A stretch of DNA of 54,522 nt from a virus: IMG/VR virus record IMGVR_UViG_3300031963_000195, positions 1 through 54,522 of that record. The stretch is one strand, 5' to 3'. Position numbers and translations under genes: made by a program. Positions 7,447-16,286 of the stretch are shown here, in pieces. The notes below the pieces were generated by a model. That model saw nothing but the letters and a program-made list of their open reading frames with translations. It searched no databases and had not been told where the DNA came from. Within the stretch, counting starts at the first letter, position 1. Every line of letters begins with the position of its first letter.

Positions 7447-9216
7447 ATGCAAGGATTAACAAAAGAGCAATTAGCGTTAGAGTATGTTAGGTGTTTAAAA
7501 AGCACACCATATGCACTTAAAACGTATTTACAAACATATGATAACACGGTACAAAAATATGTCCCTCTTGAGCTATTCAAAGACCAGCAACAACTAATCA
7601 ACGATTATGATACGTTTGAAGAAAACATTGCGTTAAAATATCGTCAAGCTGGCGTATCAACAGCTACAGCGGGTTGGGCTTCAAAAATACTTGCTTTTGC
7701 GAAAAAAGAAAAACCTGAAAAAATTCTAATTATTGCAAACAAATTGGATACCGCCGTTGAGATGGCGAATAAGATTAGAAGTTTTATTGACCAGTGGCCT
7801 AAATGGGTTGGTATTGAGTTTTCAGATGAAAAGAACGCTGCTAGACATTTTAAATTAAATAATGATAGTGAGGTTAAAGCTGTTGCCACTTCTAAAGATG
7901 CTCTTAGAGGTTATACACCAACAATTCTTATTTTTGATGAGGCAGCTTATATTGAAGCTGATGATGATTTCTGGGCTGCTTGTATGGCATCTCTTTCCAC
8001 CGGTGGTAAAGTCATTGTAATATCAACACCAAACGGATTTGATCCAATTTATTATGAAATTTATGACCAATCAATTCGTAATATGAATAACTTCAAAATT
8101 ACAGAAATGTATTGGTATAGAGATCCCAGATATACAAAAGATTTATATCTAGTTAAAACAAATGATATCGTGGATTATCTTTTAAATAGAGAAGAAAGAA
8201 AAGATTTAGAAATTATTGATTTTTCACATATAAGTCCACATGAAAGAGATTTTAATATAATCAAGGATTATATTGGTCAAGGGTTCAAACCATGCTCAAC
8301 ATGGTTTGAAAATATGGTTAAAAAATTAAAATATGATAGAAGAAAAGTTGCACAAGAACTAGATTGTCAGTTTTTAGGTTCAGGTGACAACGTTGTAGAT
8401 TCAACAATTCTTGAAGATATTAGAGAAAATCAAGTTTGTGAGCCAAAATATAAAACAATGGGAGGTTCTTTATGGGTTTGGAAAGAACCCGAACTTGGTC
8501 ATAAGTACGTTTGTGGCTTGGATGTCTCAAGAGGAGACAGTGATGATTTTTCAGCTTTTCAGATAATTGATTTTGAAACCAGAGAACAAGTTGCGGAATA
8601 TCTTGGTAAAGTACCACCAGATGTGATGGCGGAAATAGCGTATAAGTGGGGAACAACATATAACGCTTATATTGTTATTGATATTACCGGTGGTATGGGG
8701 GTTTCTACTGCTAGAAAATTACAAGAATTAAATTATAAAAATTTATATATCGATGGGCTTGAGCTTGGTAATAAATGGAAATATGATGCAAAAGCACTTG
8801 ATAAAATTCCCGGTATTAATTTCAATAATAAAAGAGTTCAGATTATTTCTTCATTTGAGGAGGCTTTAAGACATAAATTTAAAGTTTATAGTAGTAGATT
8901 ATTAAATGAGTTAAATTCATTTGTTTATATTAATGGTAGACCTGATCACCAAAAGGGTCGTCATGATGATTTAATCATGTCAATTGCTATGGCAATTTAT
9001 GTTTCCGAATTTTCTTTCACACAATTAGAAAAAGTTACGGAACATACGAAAGTTATGATTGAATCATGGCAAGTTAATACATATGAACCAAAACAAACTT
9101 CACAATTCTTTAATCCAAGCGTATCTTTTACTGATGATAAAAGTATATATAGAAATAACCCAACAAGAAAAGACTATGAACAACATTCTTGGTTATTTGG
9201 TGGGATAAGAAGGTAA
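7447..9216 (+). CDS. 17: Terminase large subunit (T4 gp17-like)
   Basis: The 589-residue protein has both halves of a T4-type DNA-packaging motor. In the ATPase half, the Walker A-like loop is RQAGVST at 66-72, Walker B is LIFDE at 161-165 with the catalytic Glu, and the coupling motif STPNG is at 193-197. The C-terminal RNase H-like nuclease has GLDVSRGDSDDF with Asp359, IDITGG with Asp412, and GRHDDLIMS with Asp507/508. It cuts and pumps concatemeric DNA into the prohead at the portal. Unlike T4, where genes 18 and 19 lie between, the portal gene follows after 12 bases. Length is close to T4 gp17 (about 610). Confidence 0.95.
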   Translation: MQGLTKEQLALEYVRCLKSTPYALKTYLQTYDNTVQKYVPLELFKDQQQLINDYDTFEENIALKYRQAGVSTATAGWASKILAFAKKEKPEKILIIANKLDTAVEMANKIRSFIDQWPKWVGIEFSDEKNAARHFKLNNDSEVKAVATSKDALRGYTPTILIFDEAAYIEADDDFWAACMASLSTGGKVIVISTPNGFDPIYYEIYDQSIRNMNNFKITEMYWYRDPRYTKDLYLVKTNDIVDYLLNREERKDLEIIDFSHISPHERDFNIIKDYIGQGFKPCSTWFENMVKKLKYDRRKVAQELDCQFLGSGDNVVDSTILEDIRENQVCEPKYKTMGGSLWVWKEPELGHKYVCGLDVSRGDSDDFSAFQIIDFETREQVAEYLGKVPPDVMAEIAYKWGTTYNAYIVIDITGGMGVSTARKLQELNYKNLYIDGLELGNKWKYDAKALDKIPGINFNNKRVQIISSFEEALRHKFKVYSSRLLNELNSFVYINGRPDHQKGRHDDLIMSIAMAIYVSEFSFTQLEKVTEHTKVMIESWQVNTYEPKQTSQFFNPSVSFTDDKSIYRNNPTRKDYEQHSWLFGGIRR

Positions 9217-9228
9217 AAAAGATATAAA

Positions 9229-12200
9229 ATGGAAGATGAAAAACTAACAATATGGCAACGACTTTCTAAAGGATTTGGTCCAAACTCATTACTTGGACAA
9301 GAAAGTCCAACATTTAAATTTGATAAGAAGGTTTTATTAAAAACACCGAATAAGCAAGAGTACGAAAGAGAAAAACTCCAAGCACAACAAACAGCTTATT
9401 TAACATACCAATGGAGTAAGATTGAAAATAATTTATATACACAATCAGTATATTATGAACCCACTAGATTAGCATCATATTATGATTATGAGAGTATGGA
9501 ATATTTTCCGGAAATTTCAGCAGCATTAGATACATTTTCGGAAGAATCTACAACGCCAAATCAAGATGGTCAAATGTTACAGATTTATTCTGAATCAAAA
9601 AGAATTAAATCAATTTTAACAGATTTATTCTATAATCAATTAGATATTAACACAAATCTACCCATGTGGACAAGAAATACTTGTAAGTATGGTGATAATT
9701 TTGTGTTTTTAAAACTAGACCCAGAAAAAGGTATTGTTGGTTGTTTTCAACTACCAAATATTGAAATTGAACGTATTGAAAAGGGGATGGTTAAACGTCC
9801 GGGTGGGACACCAAATAGCGACCCAGAAAATAAACAAATGAAATTCTCTTGGAAACAAAAAGATTTAGATTTTAATACTTGGGAGGTCGCACATTTTAGA
9901 TTATTGGGTGATGATAGAAAATTACCATACGGTACTTCGATGTTAGAAAAAGCGAGAAGAATTTGGAAACAATTAGTTCTTGCTGAAGATGCAATGTTAA
10001 TTTATAGAACATCTAGAGCACCGGAAAGAAGAGTATTTAAAGTTTTTGTTGGTAATATGGATGATAAAGATGTTGAAGCATATGTGCAAAGATTTGCAAA
10101 TAAATTTAAGCGAGACCAAGTAGCGGACCCAAAAACGGGTAATGTGGATTTACGTTTTAATCAAATGGCGGTAGACCAAGATTATTTTGTACCGGTTAGG
10201 GATATTGCTGCACCTAATCCGATTGATACATTACCGGGAGCGTGTATTGATTTAAATACCAGAATTCCCCTTCTTGATGGTAGAACTTTAACTTTACAAC
10301 AAATAATTAATGAGTGGGATAATGGTAATAGAAACTTATGGGTTTATTCTTGTGACCCAAATACAGGGTCCGTACATCCGGGTATGGTAACTTGGGCTGG
10401 TGTAACAAGAAAAGACGCTGAAGTTATTAAAATTACATTAGACAATGGTGAAGAGGTGATTACAACTCCAGACCATAAATTTGTTCATAGAACTAGAGAA
10501 TTTGTTGAAGCGAAAGATTTAATTGTTGGGGATAGTTTAATGCCTTTTTATTCAAGAACCGAAAAAATAAAGACCAACACTAATGATTATCACCAAATTT
10601 TTGATAATGAAAAAAATCAATGGGTTTTTACGCATAGAATGGTAAAAAACAGTACTGTTGGTAGTTCTTTAGTAAAAGAATGGGTTTTTAATTCTGAATT
10701 TAAAAATAAAGATAAAAAAATAATTCACCATAAAGACCATAATCGCTTTAATAATAATCCAAATAATTTACTAATAATGAATGGTGAAGACCATTTAAAA
10801 TATCACCAACATATCATAAAAGAAACGATTTGGAAAGATATTGAACTTAATAAGAAAAAAATTTCAGAAGGTATTAAAAATTATTTAAATAATCTTTCTT
10901 CAGATGAATTACAAAAAAGACATGAAAGAATTAATAATCCAATATCAAAAGCTAAAACAACTAAAAAGTTATTGGAATGGAATAAAAATGATGAAAATTT
11001 AAAAAATAAAGGTAAAAAAATTTCAAAAGCTTATACAGAAGAAAGAAAAAATAAGATAAAGGAATTAAATTTAATAAGGTGGTTGAATGATGATTATCGA
11101 AATAAAGTTTTTTCTAAAAAACAAACAATAACATTTGATGATTATATATATAATTCATTTGTTAGTGAATTTAAAAAGACTTTACGTGCTGATTTAGCGT
11201 TAAAGAACTTAAATAATTCTTTTGAATTTATTTCACATTTTAAACAAATTAATGAGGAAATTAGAAGTTCGTTAACAAACTTAAATGAATTCACGCAAAA
11301 CCATGTAGATAAAATGGTTAAACAACAAGGGTTTAAAAATTTTACTGAATGGAAACATTTTGAGTGTAAAAAGAGAGGATTTAAAAATATTCGTCAATGG
11401 AAATATAATGTTGAGAAAGAAATTTATTTTAACCATAAAATAACAAAAATTGAATGGTTAACAAATAAAATTGACACTGGTACGATTACGGTTGATGGTA
11501 ATGAATTATATTCAAAATCTCACACTTTTGCTATTGAAAGTGGTATTTTTATTAAAAATTCTAACCTTTCTGAAATTGCAGATATAGAATACATCCAGAA
11601 AAAACTTTTAACAGCATTAAGGATACCAAAAGCGTTCCTTGGGTTTGAAGAAGTTGTTGCTGATGGTAAAAATCTTGCGTTACAAGATATTCGTTTTGCT
11701 AGAACAATTAACAGAATACAAAAAAGTATGTTAGCGGAATTAAATAAAATTGCTATTATACATTTATTTATTTTAGGTTTTGAAGATGAACTTTCTAACT
11801 TTACATTAGGATTAACAAACCCATCAACACAAGCTGATTTATTAAAGGTTGAGGTTTGGAAAGAGAAAATCTTACTTTATAAAGACGCTGTTGCAGGAAT
11901 TGAGGGTATTGCACCAACTTCACATTCTTGGGCTAAAAAACATATTCTTGGTTTCTCGGATGATGAAATTAAACTTGATATTCAACAACAAAGAATTGAA
12001 AAGGCGGTCGCAAAAGAACTTGAGAACACACCAAATGTGATTGTAAAAACAGGTATTTTTGATAGTGTTGATGCAATCTACGGTCAAAAAGGTGGTGGTA
12101 CTCAAGCTGGAACTCCCCCTCAAGAACCAACATCTGATATGACAATGCCTGAAACTAGTCCAGCATCATCACCATCAATAACTCCACCAGAAGCTCCTGA

Positions 12201-12369
12201 GAGCGCACCAACTGAAACTCCAACAACAGTACCTGAATCAAAACAGGAAAGAGTAAATATTTTACTTGAAGGTGGTCTTTTAAATGAAGATGAAGAAATC
12301 GATTTGAGTAAAGCTAGAATTCAATTAGGTGAAATGGAAGAACATTTAAATAAACTTCTAAAGTCGTGA
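9229..12369 (+). CDS. 20: Portal vertex protein (T4 gp20-like) interrupted by an in-frame intein
   Basis: The 1046-residue precursor contains a 439-residue intein at 339-777; removing it leaves a 607-residue portal, compared with about 524 in T4. Extein signatures include the N-terminal YYEPTRLASYYDYESMEYFP region, LPYGTSMLEKARRIWKQLVL near residues 232-251, and SNLSEIADIEYIQKKLLTAL directly after the intein. These match gp20-type portals of marine T4-like phages. The portal is the dodecameric ring through which DNA enters and to which the neck attaches. The C-terminus adds a Pro/Thr/Ser-rich linker and an acidic helix not typical of T4. Splicing would be needed to make a functional portal. 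Confidence 0.93.
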   Translation: MEDEKLTIWQRLSKGFGPNSLLGQESPTFKFDKKVLLKTPNKQEYEREKLQAQQTAYLTYQWSKIENNLYTQSVYYEPTRLASYYDYESMEYFPEISAALDTFSEESTTPNQDGQMLQIYSESKRIKSILTDLFYNQLDINTNLPMWTRNTCKYGDNFVFLKLDPEKGIVGCFQLPNIEIERIEKGMVKRPGGTPNSDPENKQMKFSWKQKDLDFNTWEVAHFRLLGDDRKLPYGTSMLEKARRIWKQLVLAEDAMLIYRTSRAPERRVFKVFVGNMDDKDVEAYVQRFANKFKRDQVADPKTGNVDLRFNQMAVDQDYFVPVRDIAAPNPIDTLPGACIDLNTRIPLLDGRTLTLQQIINEWDNGNRNLWVYSCDPNTGSVHPGMVTWAGVTRKDAEVIKITLDNGEEVITTPDHKFVHRTREFVEAKDLIVGDSLMPFYSRTEKIKTNTNDYHQIFDNEKNQWVFTHRMVKNSTVGSSLVKEWVFNSEFKNKDKKIIHHKDHNRFNNNPNNLLIMNGEDHLKYHQHIIKETIWKDIELNKKKISEGIKNYLNNLSSDELQKRHERINNPISKAKTTKKLLEWNKNDENLKNKGKKISKAYTEERKNKIKELNLIRWLNDDYRNKVFSKKQTITFDDYIYNSFVSEFKKTLRADLALKNLNNSFEFISHFKQINEEIRSSLTNLNEFTQNHVDKMVKQQGFKNFTEWKHFECKKRGFKNIRQWKYNVEKEIYFNHKITKIEWLTNKIDTGTITVDGNELYSKSHTFAIESGIFIKNSNLSEIADIEYIQKKLLTALRIPKAFLGFEEVVADGKNLALQDIRFARTINRIQKSMLAELNKIAIIHLFILGFEDELSNFTLGLTNPSTQADLLKVEVWKEKILLYKDAVAGIEGIAPTSHSWAKKHILGFSDDEIKLDIQQQRIEKAVAKELENTPNVIVKTGIFDSVDAIYGQKGGGTQAGTPPQEPTSDMTMPETSPASSPSITPPEAPESAPTETPTTVPESKQERVNILLEGGLLNEDEEIDLSKARIQLGEMEEHLNKLLKS
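10243..11559 (+). mobile_element. Portal intein with HNH homing endonuclease domain
   Basis: The in-frame insertion runs from Cys1 (CIDLNTRIPLLDG) to a terminal Asn before Ser+1 (IKN|SNLSEI). Intein residues 75-78 are TPDH, the block B motif with the conserved Thr and His. The C-terminal part reads SHTFAIESGIFIKN, typical of blocks F and G, except that the penultimate residue is Lys rather than His. Intein residues about 128-190 carry an HNH nuclease motif, IIHHKDHNRFNNNPNNLLIM followed by EDHLKYH. The insertion falls at a conserved portal site, LPGA/SNLSEI. The endonuclease presumably spreads the intein to intein-less portal alleles. Confidence 0.9.
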
Positions 12370-12376
12370 TATTTAT
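12369..12376 (+). promoter_or_regulatory. ATATTTAT late-promoter-like motif
   Basis: Overlaps the stop codon of the portal gene and lies 20 bases upstream of the start at 12397. Confidence 0.5.
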
Positions 12377-12396
12377 TTAAAAATATATTTTGAAAA

Positions 12397-13104
12397 ATGA
12401 AAACCTTTGGAACTATAAAAACAAAAATTGAGGATAAATTAACTGATTCCTACAAAAAAAATACATTTAAAAAAGAATTAAAGAAATTTAAAACACTTGT
12501 TTTAGAAGATAAAAATGTTGTGCAAATTTATCACATTTATGACAATTTATCTAAACCTCAAGGATATTCCGAAGAAACATCAAAATTATTTTTAGATGAA
12601 GCAATTAATATGGTTAAAAAATCAATCGAAAAAACTGATTTTAAAAAATTAAATGAATGGATAAGTGATGTAAAATCTGAAAACAGATATTCACATATTG
12701 ATATGATTGTTGAGGGTAAAGTCCAACAAATTGAATCTATTATTAATAGTAAAAAATTAATAATTGAAAATTTACAGAAAAAACAAGATAAGAAAGAGGT
12801 AATTAATCTACCACTAAAAACTATGTTAGGTGTAGCAAATAAAGCATTAAATTCAATTGTGTCTAATTTGAATGAGGAAGAGAAAAAAGAGTTAACTCAT
12901 ATTATTTCTTTATCTGAAAATGATATAAAAATTCAATTTAGTGATTTAAAGGAAAGTACAATAAAAAAATTAGAAAGTTTATTATTAGAACAAACTGATG
13001 TCGAGTTGGTTAATAAGATTCAAGATACTATTACAAAAATAAAAGATGAGACTCCCGGAAGTTTAAGTCTATATAAGTTACTAACGTTAAATAAAACATT
13101 TTAA
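12397..13104 (+). CDS. Hypothetical helical protein between portal and protease
   Basis: Unrecognised 235-residue, lysine/glutamate-rich, almost entirely helical protein with several heptad-like stretches (for example IESIINSKKLIIENLQKKQ) and no catalytic motif. In T4 the corresponding gap between genes 20 and 21 holds the prohead core genes 67 and 68, so a core or scaffold role is suggested by position and composition, not by detectable similarity. A site-like LLLEQ near residue 193 fits the prohead protease rule, as would be expected of a core protein. It has its own upstream ATATTTAT motif. Confidence 0.65.
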   Translation: MKTFGTIKTKIEDKLTDSYKKNTFKKELKKFKTLVLEDKNVVQIYHIYDNLSKPQGYSEETSKLFLDEAINMVKKSIEKTDFKKLNEWISDVKSENRYSHIDMIVEGKVQQIESIINSKKLIIENLQKKQDKKEVINLPLKTMLGVANKALNSIVSNLNEEEKKELTHIISLSENDIKIQFSDLKESTIKKLESLLLEQTDVELVNKIQDTITKIKDETPGSLSLYKLLTLNKTF

Positions 13105-13174
13105 AAAAAATTTGTTAATTCAGTATTTGTTTTCTATACTTTAAAAAATAAACTTTTATGTGAGATGAGTATAG

Positions 13175-13645
13175 ATGAAGACAGGAAAAACATTAAAACT
13201 AACCGGTTATAATAATATAAAAGTTAGTTACGGTACGGTGGATTTTAAAAATTTTAAATCGTTATATTTAAATATTCAAAGTTGGTTGCAACCAAAGATT
13301 GATTTGGAAGATTGGGATCGAGTCGTGGGTAATTTACGAAAAGATGTAAAGCACGTAATTCATGATATATTAAATCCAATTTTTTTTGAAAATAATTATA
13401 TTGTTGATTTGGATTTAAGAACTAGCGGAATCCAATATGGAAAAAGGAGTTTTATGAATTTAGAAATAACACTTTACGTTAAAAACAATATAAACTTTAA
13501 ATCAAGTGAACTTAGAAATGAACTTAATTACATTTCAAGAACAATAAATGATAATGTCTTTTTAAATAATAAATATTTTACATATTCAATAACAAAAAAG
13601 ATTACACAAGAAAATATATTAGAAAATACACATATTTATAGATAA
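13175..13645 (+). CDS. Hypothetical head-region protein
   Basis: Unrecognised 156-residue protein of mixed alpha/beta character, beginning MKTGKTLKLTGYNNIKVSYG, with an alternating-strand middle (YIVDLDLRTSGIQYG and FMNLEITLYVKNN) and a polar C-terminus. There are no membrane segments or nucleotide-binding motifs. It lies between the core-like protein and the prohead protease; the ATATTTAT motif for the protease overlaps its last codons. The 70-base gap upstream contains no recognised promoter motif. Virion or assembly function is inferred from location only. Confidence 0.65.
   Translation: MKTGKTLKLTGYNNIKVSYGTVDFKNFKSLYLNIQSWLQPKIDLEDWDRVVGNLRKDVKHVIHDILNPIFFENNYIVDLDLRTSGIQYGKRSFMNLEITLYVKNNINFKSSELRNELNYISRTINDNVFLNNKYFTYSITKKITQENILENTHIYR
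13632..13639 (+). promoter_or_regulatory. ATATTTAT late-promoter-like motif
   Basis: Lies 16 bases before the prohead protease start at 13656, inside the end of the preceding gene. Confidence 0.5.
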
Positions 13646-13655
13646 AAAATTATCT

Positions 13656-14378
13656 ATGAAAATCTTAGGACCAAACGAAATAGGACAAAGAGGTATTCTT
13701 ATTGAAATGGATGCTGGTTATATTTCACCAAGTGATGAACGTAATTTAGCAATCATTAAAGAATCTAAAAACTTATTGGATTATTCAAAACCATTTGAAT
13801 TTTATGCTGTATTACAAAAATACGGAGTACCAAACAGAAATGGTAGAATTTATCCTGAAAGTATATTAAAAAGAGAATCTGAAAATTATTTAAAATTAAT
13901 CAAACAAGGGAAAGCTATGAGTGAATTAAATCACCCAGAATCTTCCCTTATTGATTTGGATAGAGTTTCACATCTTATTACAGATATGTGGTGGGACGGT
14001 CATATTTTAATGGGTAAATTAAAGTTATTAACATCACCCGGATTCCATGAAAGAGGTATTGTATCAACAAAAGCGGACATTGCTGCTAATTTGTTAAGAC
14101 ACGGTGCAACTTTGGGTATTTCCTCAAGAGGTGTTGGTTCATTGGTTAAAAAGGGTGAACAAAATGAGGTTCAATCAGATTTTGAATTAATTTGTTTTGA
14201 TTTGGTATCATCACCTTCAACACCGGGTGCGTATCTCTTTAGTGATGTTAATGATAGAAACAAATTTGAAGAGAATATTGAGGAAGAGAAAAAATTGAGA
14301 CAGCAGCCTATTTCAGATAAAAAAGAAATTAAGTCACTTGACTTAATGAAAAGATTATCCGATTATTTGGGAAAATAA
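13656..14378 (+). CDS. 21: Prohead core protease (T4 gp21-like)
   Basis: The 240-residue serine protease matches the T4 gp21/U9 type: NRNGRIYP at 60-67, the catalytic histidine in ELNHPE (His93), and the nucleophile region GISSRGVG (Ser156/157), followed by a conserved FELICFDLVSSPSTPGA segment. The enzyme is packaged in the prohead and cleaves capsid, core and internal proteins after [LI]xE, then digests itself. In this window the expected site exists in the major capsid protein (LINE|A), and matching sites end the N-terminal tags of several accessory proteins. Length is close to T4 gp21 (212). Confidence 0.93.
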   Translation: MKILGPNEIGQRGILIEMDAGYISPSDERNLAIIKESKNLLDYSKPFEFYAVLQKYGVPNRNGRIYPESILKRESENYLKLIKQGKAMSELNHPESSLIDLDRVSHLITDMWWDGHILMGKLKLLTSPGFHERGIVSTKADIAANLLRHGATLGISSRGVGSLVKKGEQNEVQSDFELICFDLVSSPSTPGAYLFSDVNDRNKFEENIEEEKKLRQQPISDKKEIKSLDLMKRLSDYLGK

Positions 14379-14395
14379 TCTAAAACATTTTAAAA

Positions 14396-14611
14396 ATGAA
14401 CGAAAATCAAAAGTATTTTGTGGCAAAAGTTTCTTTGGACATTCCAGATCTTGACAGCGGTAGAATTAAAACAAAAAAAGAAGAGAAATTAGTTATGGGA
14501 TATTCCGTAACTGATGTTGAAGCTAAAATTACAAAAAAATATGAAGGATTTCCTAGTGATTGGAGAATTACTGCGGTAGTTGAGAGTAAAATAGATGAGG
14601 TGATAAGTTAA
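14396..14611 (+). CDS. Small DUF4494-like protein
   Basis: The 71-residue protein reads YFVAKVSLDIPDLDSGRIKT, then EEKLVMGYSVTDVEAKITKK, then WRITAVVESKIDEVI. This strand, 'A-E-A' helix, strand pattern resembles DUF4494 proteins, which I remember as common in Bacteroidetes and their phages. The function is unknown. It lies between the protease and the scaffold and ends about 20 bases before a strong terminator, so it is the last gene of this transcript. Confidence 0.6.
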   Translation: MNENQKYFVAKVSLDIPDLDSGRIKTKKEEKLVMGYSVTDVEAKITKKYEGFPSDWRITAVVESKIDEVIS

Positions 14612-14632
14612 TAACTTTATAAATAATTTAAT

Positions 14633-14660
14633 AAAAAGAGGACATTTTGTCCTCTTTTTT
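14633..14660 (+). terminator. Rho-independent terminator
   Basis: A perfect 12-bp stem, AAAAAGAGGACA pairing with TGTCCTCTTTTT around a TTT loop, is followed by a run of T residues. It separates the portal-protease transcript from the scaffold-capsid transcript. Confidence 0.9.
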
Positions 14661-14690
14661 TGTTTTTTTATGATTTTTTCAAATTAGCAC

Positions 14691-14698
14691 ATATTTAT
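14691..14698 (+). promoter_or_regulatory. ATATTTAT late-promoter-like motif
   Basis: Lies just after the terminator and 17 bases before the scaffold start at 14716. A terminator followed directly by this motif is good circumstantial evidence that it is a promoter. Confidence 0.65.
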
Positions 14699-14715
14699 TG
14701 TTAAAAATATAATAA

Positions 14716-16263
14716 ATGTCAGAAAAAAAATCATTAGTAGAAGATACTCTAATCCAAATGAGAAATTTGGAGGAAGCTATCCAAGAAAATGCAAAAGGAA
14801 TACTTGCTTCAACCATGAAGGAAGAAATCAGTGATTTAGTAAAAGAGTCTTTAAATGAGACTGAAACAGAAGAGGAAATGGATGAAATGGAAATGGAGTC
14901 CAAGACCGATGATAAAGTTGACGAGCAAGAGTCATCCGATTTAGAAATGGACATGGATATGGAAGATGAAGTTAGTGACGAATCTGAAGAAGAGTCTGAT
15001 GAAGATTCAGAAGAGATGATGGGCGCTGAAATGAATCTTGACATGGACGTAGAAGATGAAGTCCCGATGGACTTAACAAACGCATCAACAGAAGAGCTTT
15101 TAAAAGTTTTTAAAGCTATGGGTGAAGAAGATGGTATTATCGTTAAAAAAGAAGATGATAAAATCCATCTAAAAGATGATTCAGAAGGTGTTGAATATAT
15201 GATTGATTTAGGAGAAAGCATTAATGAACAACCTCTTGATTTGGGCGATGAGTCTGAGGAAGAAGAATTTGACTTTAATTTAGATGATGAATCTGAAGAT
15301 GAGGAATTTGAATTCGATGAGTTTGAAGAAAGAATGCCAATGCGTAAATCACATAGAATTCGCAAAATGAAAAGAGATGAAGAAATGCATGAACAATCAT
15401 TTGCGGATGAGACAGAGTCTGAAAAACAAGCCGATATTGATGCGATGTTAGACGATATCTTTAATGAATCAGAAGTATCTGAGGAGGAAGAGGTTGTCTA
15501 TGAAATTGAGCTAGATGAAGAGGATGATAATGAAGATATGACGGAAGAAACTGAAGAAACAGATGAGGAAATGAATGAAACCTATGATTTAGAGGAAGCA
15601 TTCAAACCAAAAATGTTCAAAGGTAAAAATCCTGAAAATAAAACAAATAAAGGTCCGAAAAAGATGTTAATGAAAAAACCTACCGGAAAAATGTTTGGTA
15701 TGACACCAAAAATCGGTAAAACAACAAAAACATCGGAATCTGATGTAAAGAAAGTTGAGACCAAAGAAGCAGCAAGAACCTTGGGTATGGGTAGTAAATT
15801 TAGAAAAGGTGGTTTACCAAAACCTAAAGCTGCCCCAAGACATCTCGGAGAAGATTTTGATTTTGAAGCGATGAACGCTGAGTTAGTTTCTTTAAGAGAA
15901 AAAAATGAAGAATATAGAAAAGCATTAAATATCTTCAGAGAAAAACTTAATGAGGTTGCTATATTCAATTCAAATCTTGCTTATGCGACAAGACTTTTCA
16001 CCGAACATTCAACTTCTAAGCAAGAAAAAATTAATATTCTTAGAAGATTTGATGGTGTTGAGACAATTAAGGAATCTAAAAATCTTTACACAACAATAAA
16101 AGAGGAATTAAGTTCCAAGGGTGTTACACCAATAACCGAATCGATTGAGTCAAAAATTGAAAAAACTCCATCTAGCGGTTCTGCGGCTAATTTGATTGAG
16201 TCAAAAACTTATGAGAATCCGCAGTTCTTGAGAATGAAAGACCTCATGAATAAAATAAAATAA
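14716..16263 (+). CDS. 22: Prohead core scaffold protein (T4 gp22-like)
   Basis: The 515-residue protein is extremely acidic over residues about 45-320, with long Asp/Glu/Met runs, followed by a basic Lys/Pro/Gly-rich stretch (about 300-375) and a helical C-terminal region of about 130 residues (LVSLREKNEEYRKALNIFRE). It ends in NPQFLRMKDLMNKIK. Position immediately before the major capsid gene, composition and C-terminal helices fit the gp22 scaffold, which is degraded by the prohead protease. Candidate sites such as AIQE|N (residue 24) and SINE|Q (residue 171) agree. It is nearly twice as long as T4 gp22 (about 270), so primary sequence alone does not prove the assignment. Confidence 0.8.
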   Translation: MSEKKSLVEDTLIQMRNLEEAIQENAKGILASTMKEEISDLVKESLNETETEEEMDEMEMESKTDDKVDEQESSDLEMDMDMEDEVSDESEEESDEDSEEMMGAEMNLDMDVEDEVPMDLTNASTEELLKVFKAMGEEDGIIVKKEDDKIHLKDDSEGVEYMIDLGESINEQPLDLGDESEEEEFDFNLDDESEDEEFEFDEFEERMPMRKSHRIRKMKRDEEMHEQSFADETESEKQADIDAMLDDIFNESEVSEEEEVVYEIELDEEDDNEDMTEETEETDEEMNETYDLEEAFKPKMFKGKNPENKTNKGPKKMLMKKPTGKMFGMTPKIGKTTKTSESDVKKVETKEAARTLGMGSKFRKGGLPKPKAAPRHLGEDFDFEAMNAELVSLREKNEEYRKALNIFREKLNEVAIFNSNLAYATRLFTEHSTSKQEKINILRRFDGVETIKESKNLYTTIKEELSSKGVTPITESIESKIEKTPSSGSAANLIESKTYENPQFLRMKDLMNKIK

Positions 16264-16286
16264 ACCTAAAAAACAATTAAAAAACA

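Noticed and set aside
14679-15365. Ser-rich minus-strand frame opposite the scaffold gene
   Set aside because: A shadow of Asp/Glu-rich codons on the plus strand. Composition is nearly all Ser, with no domain.
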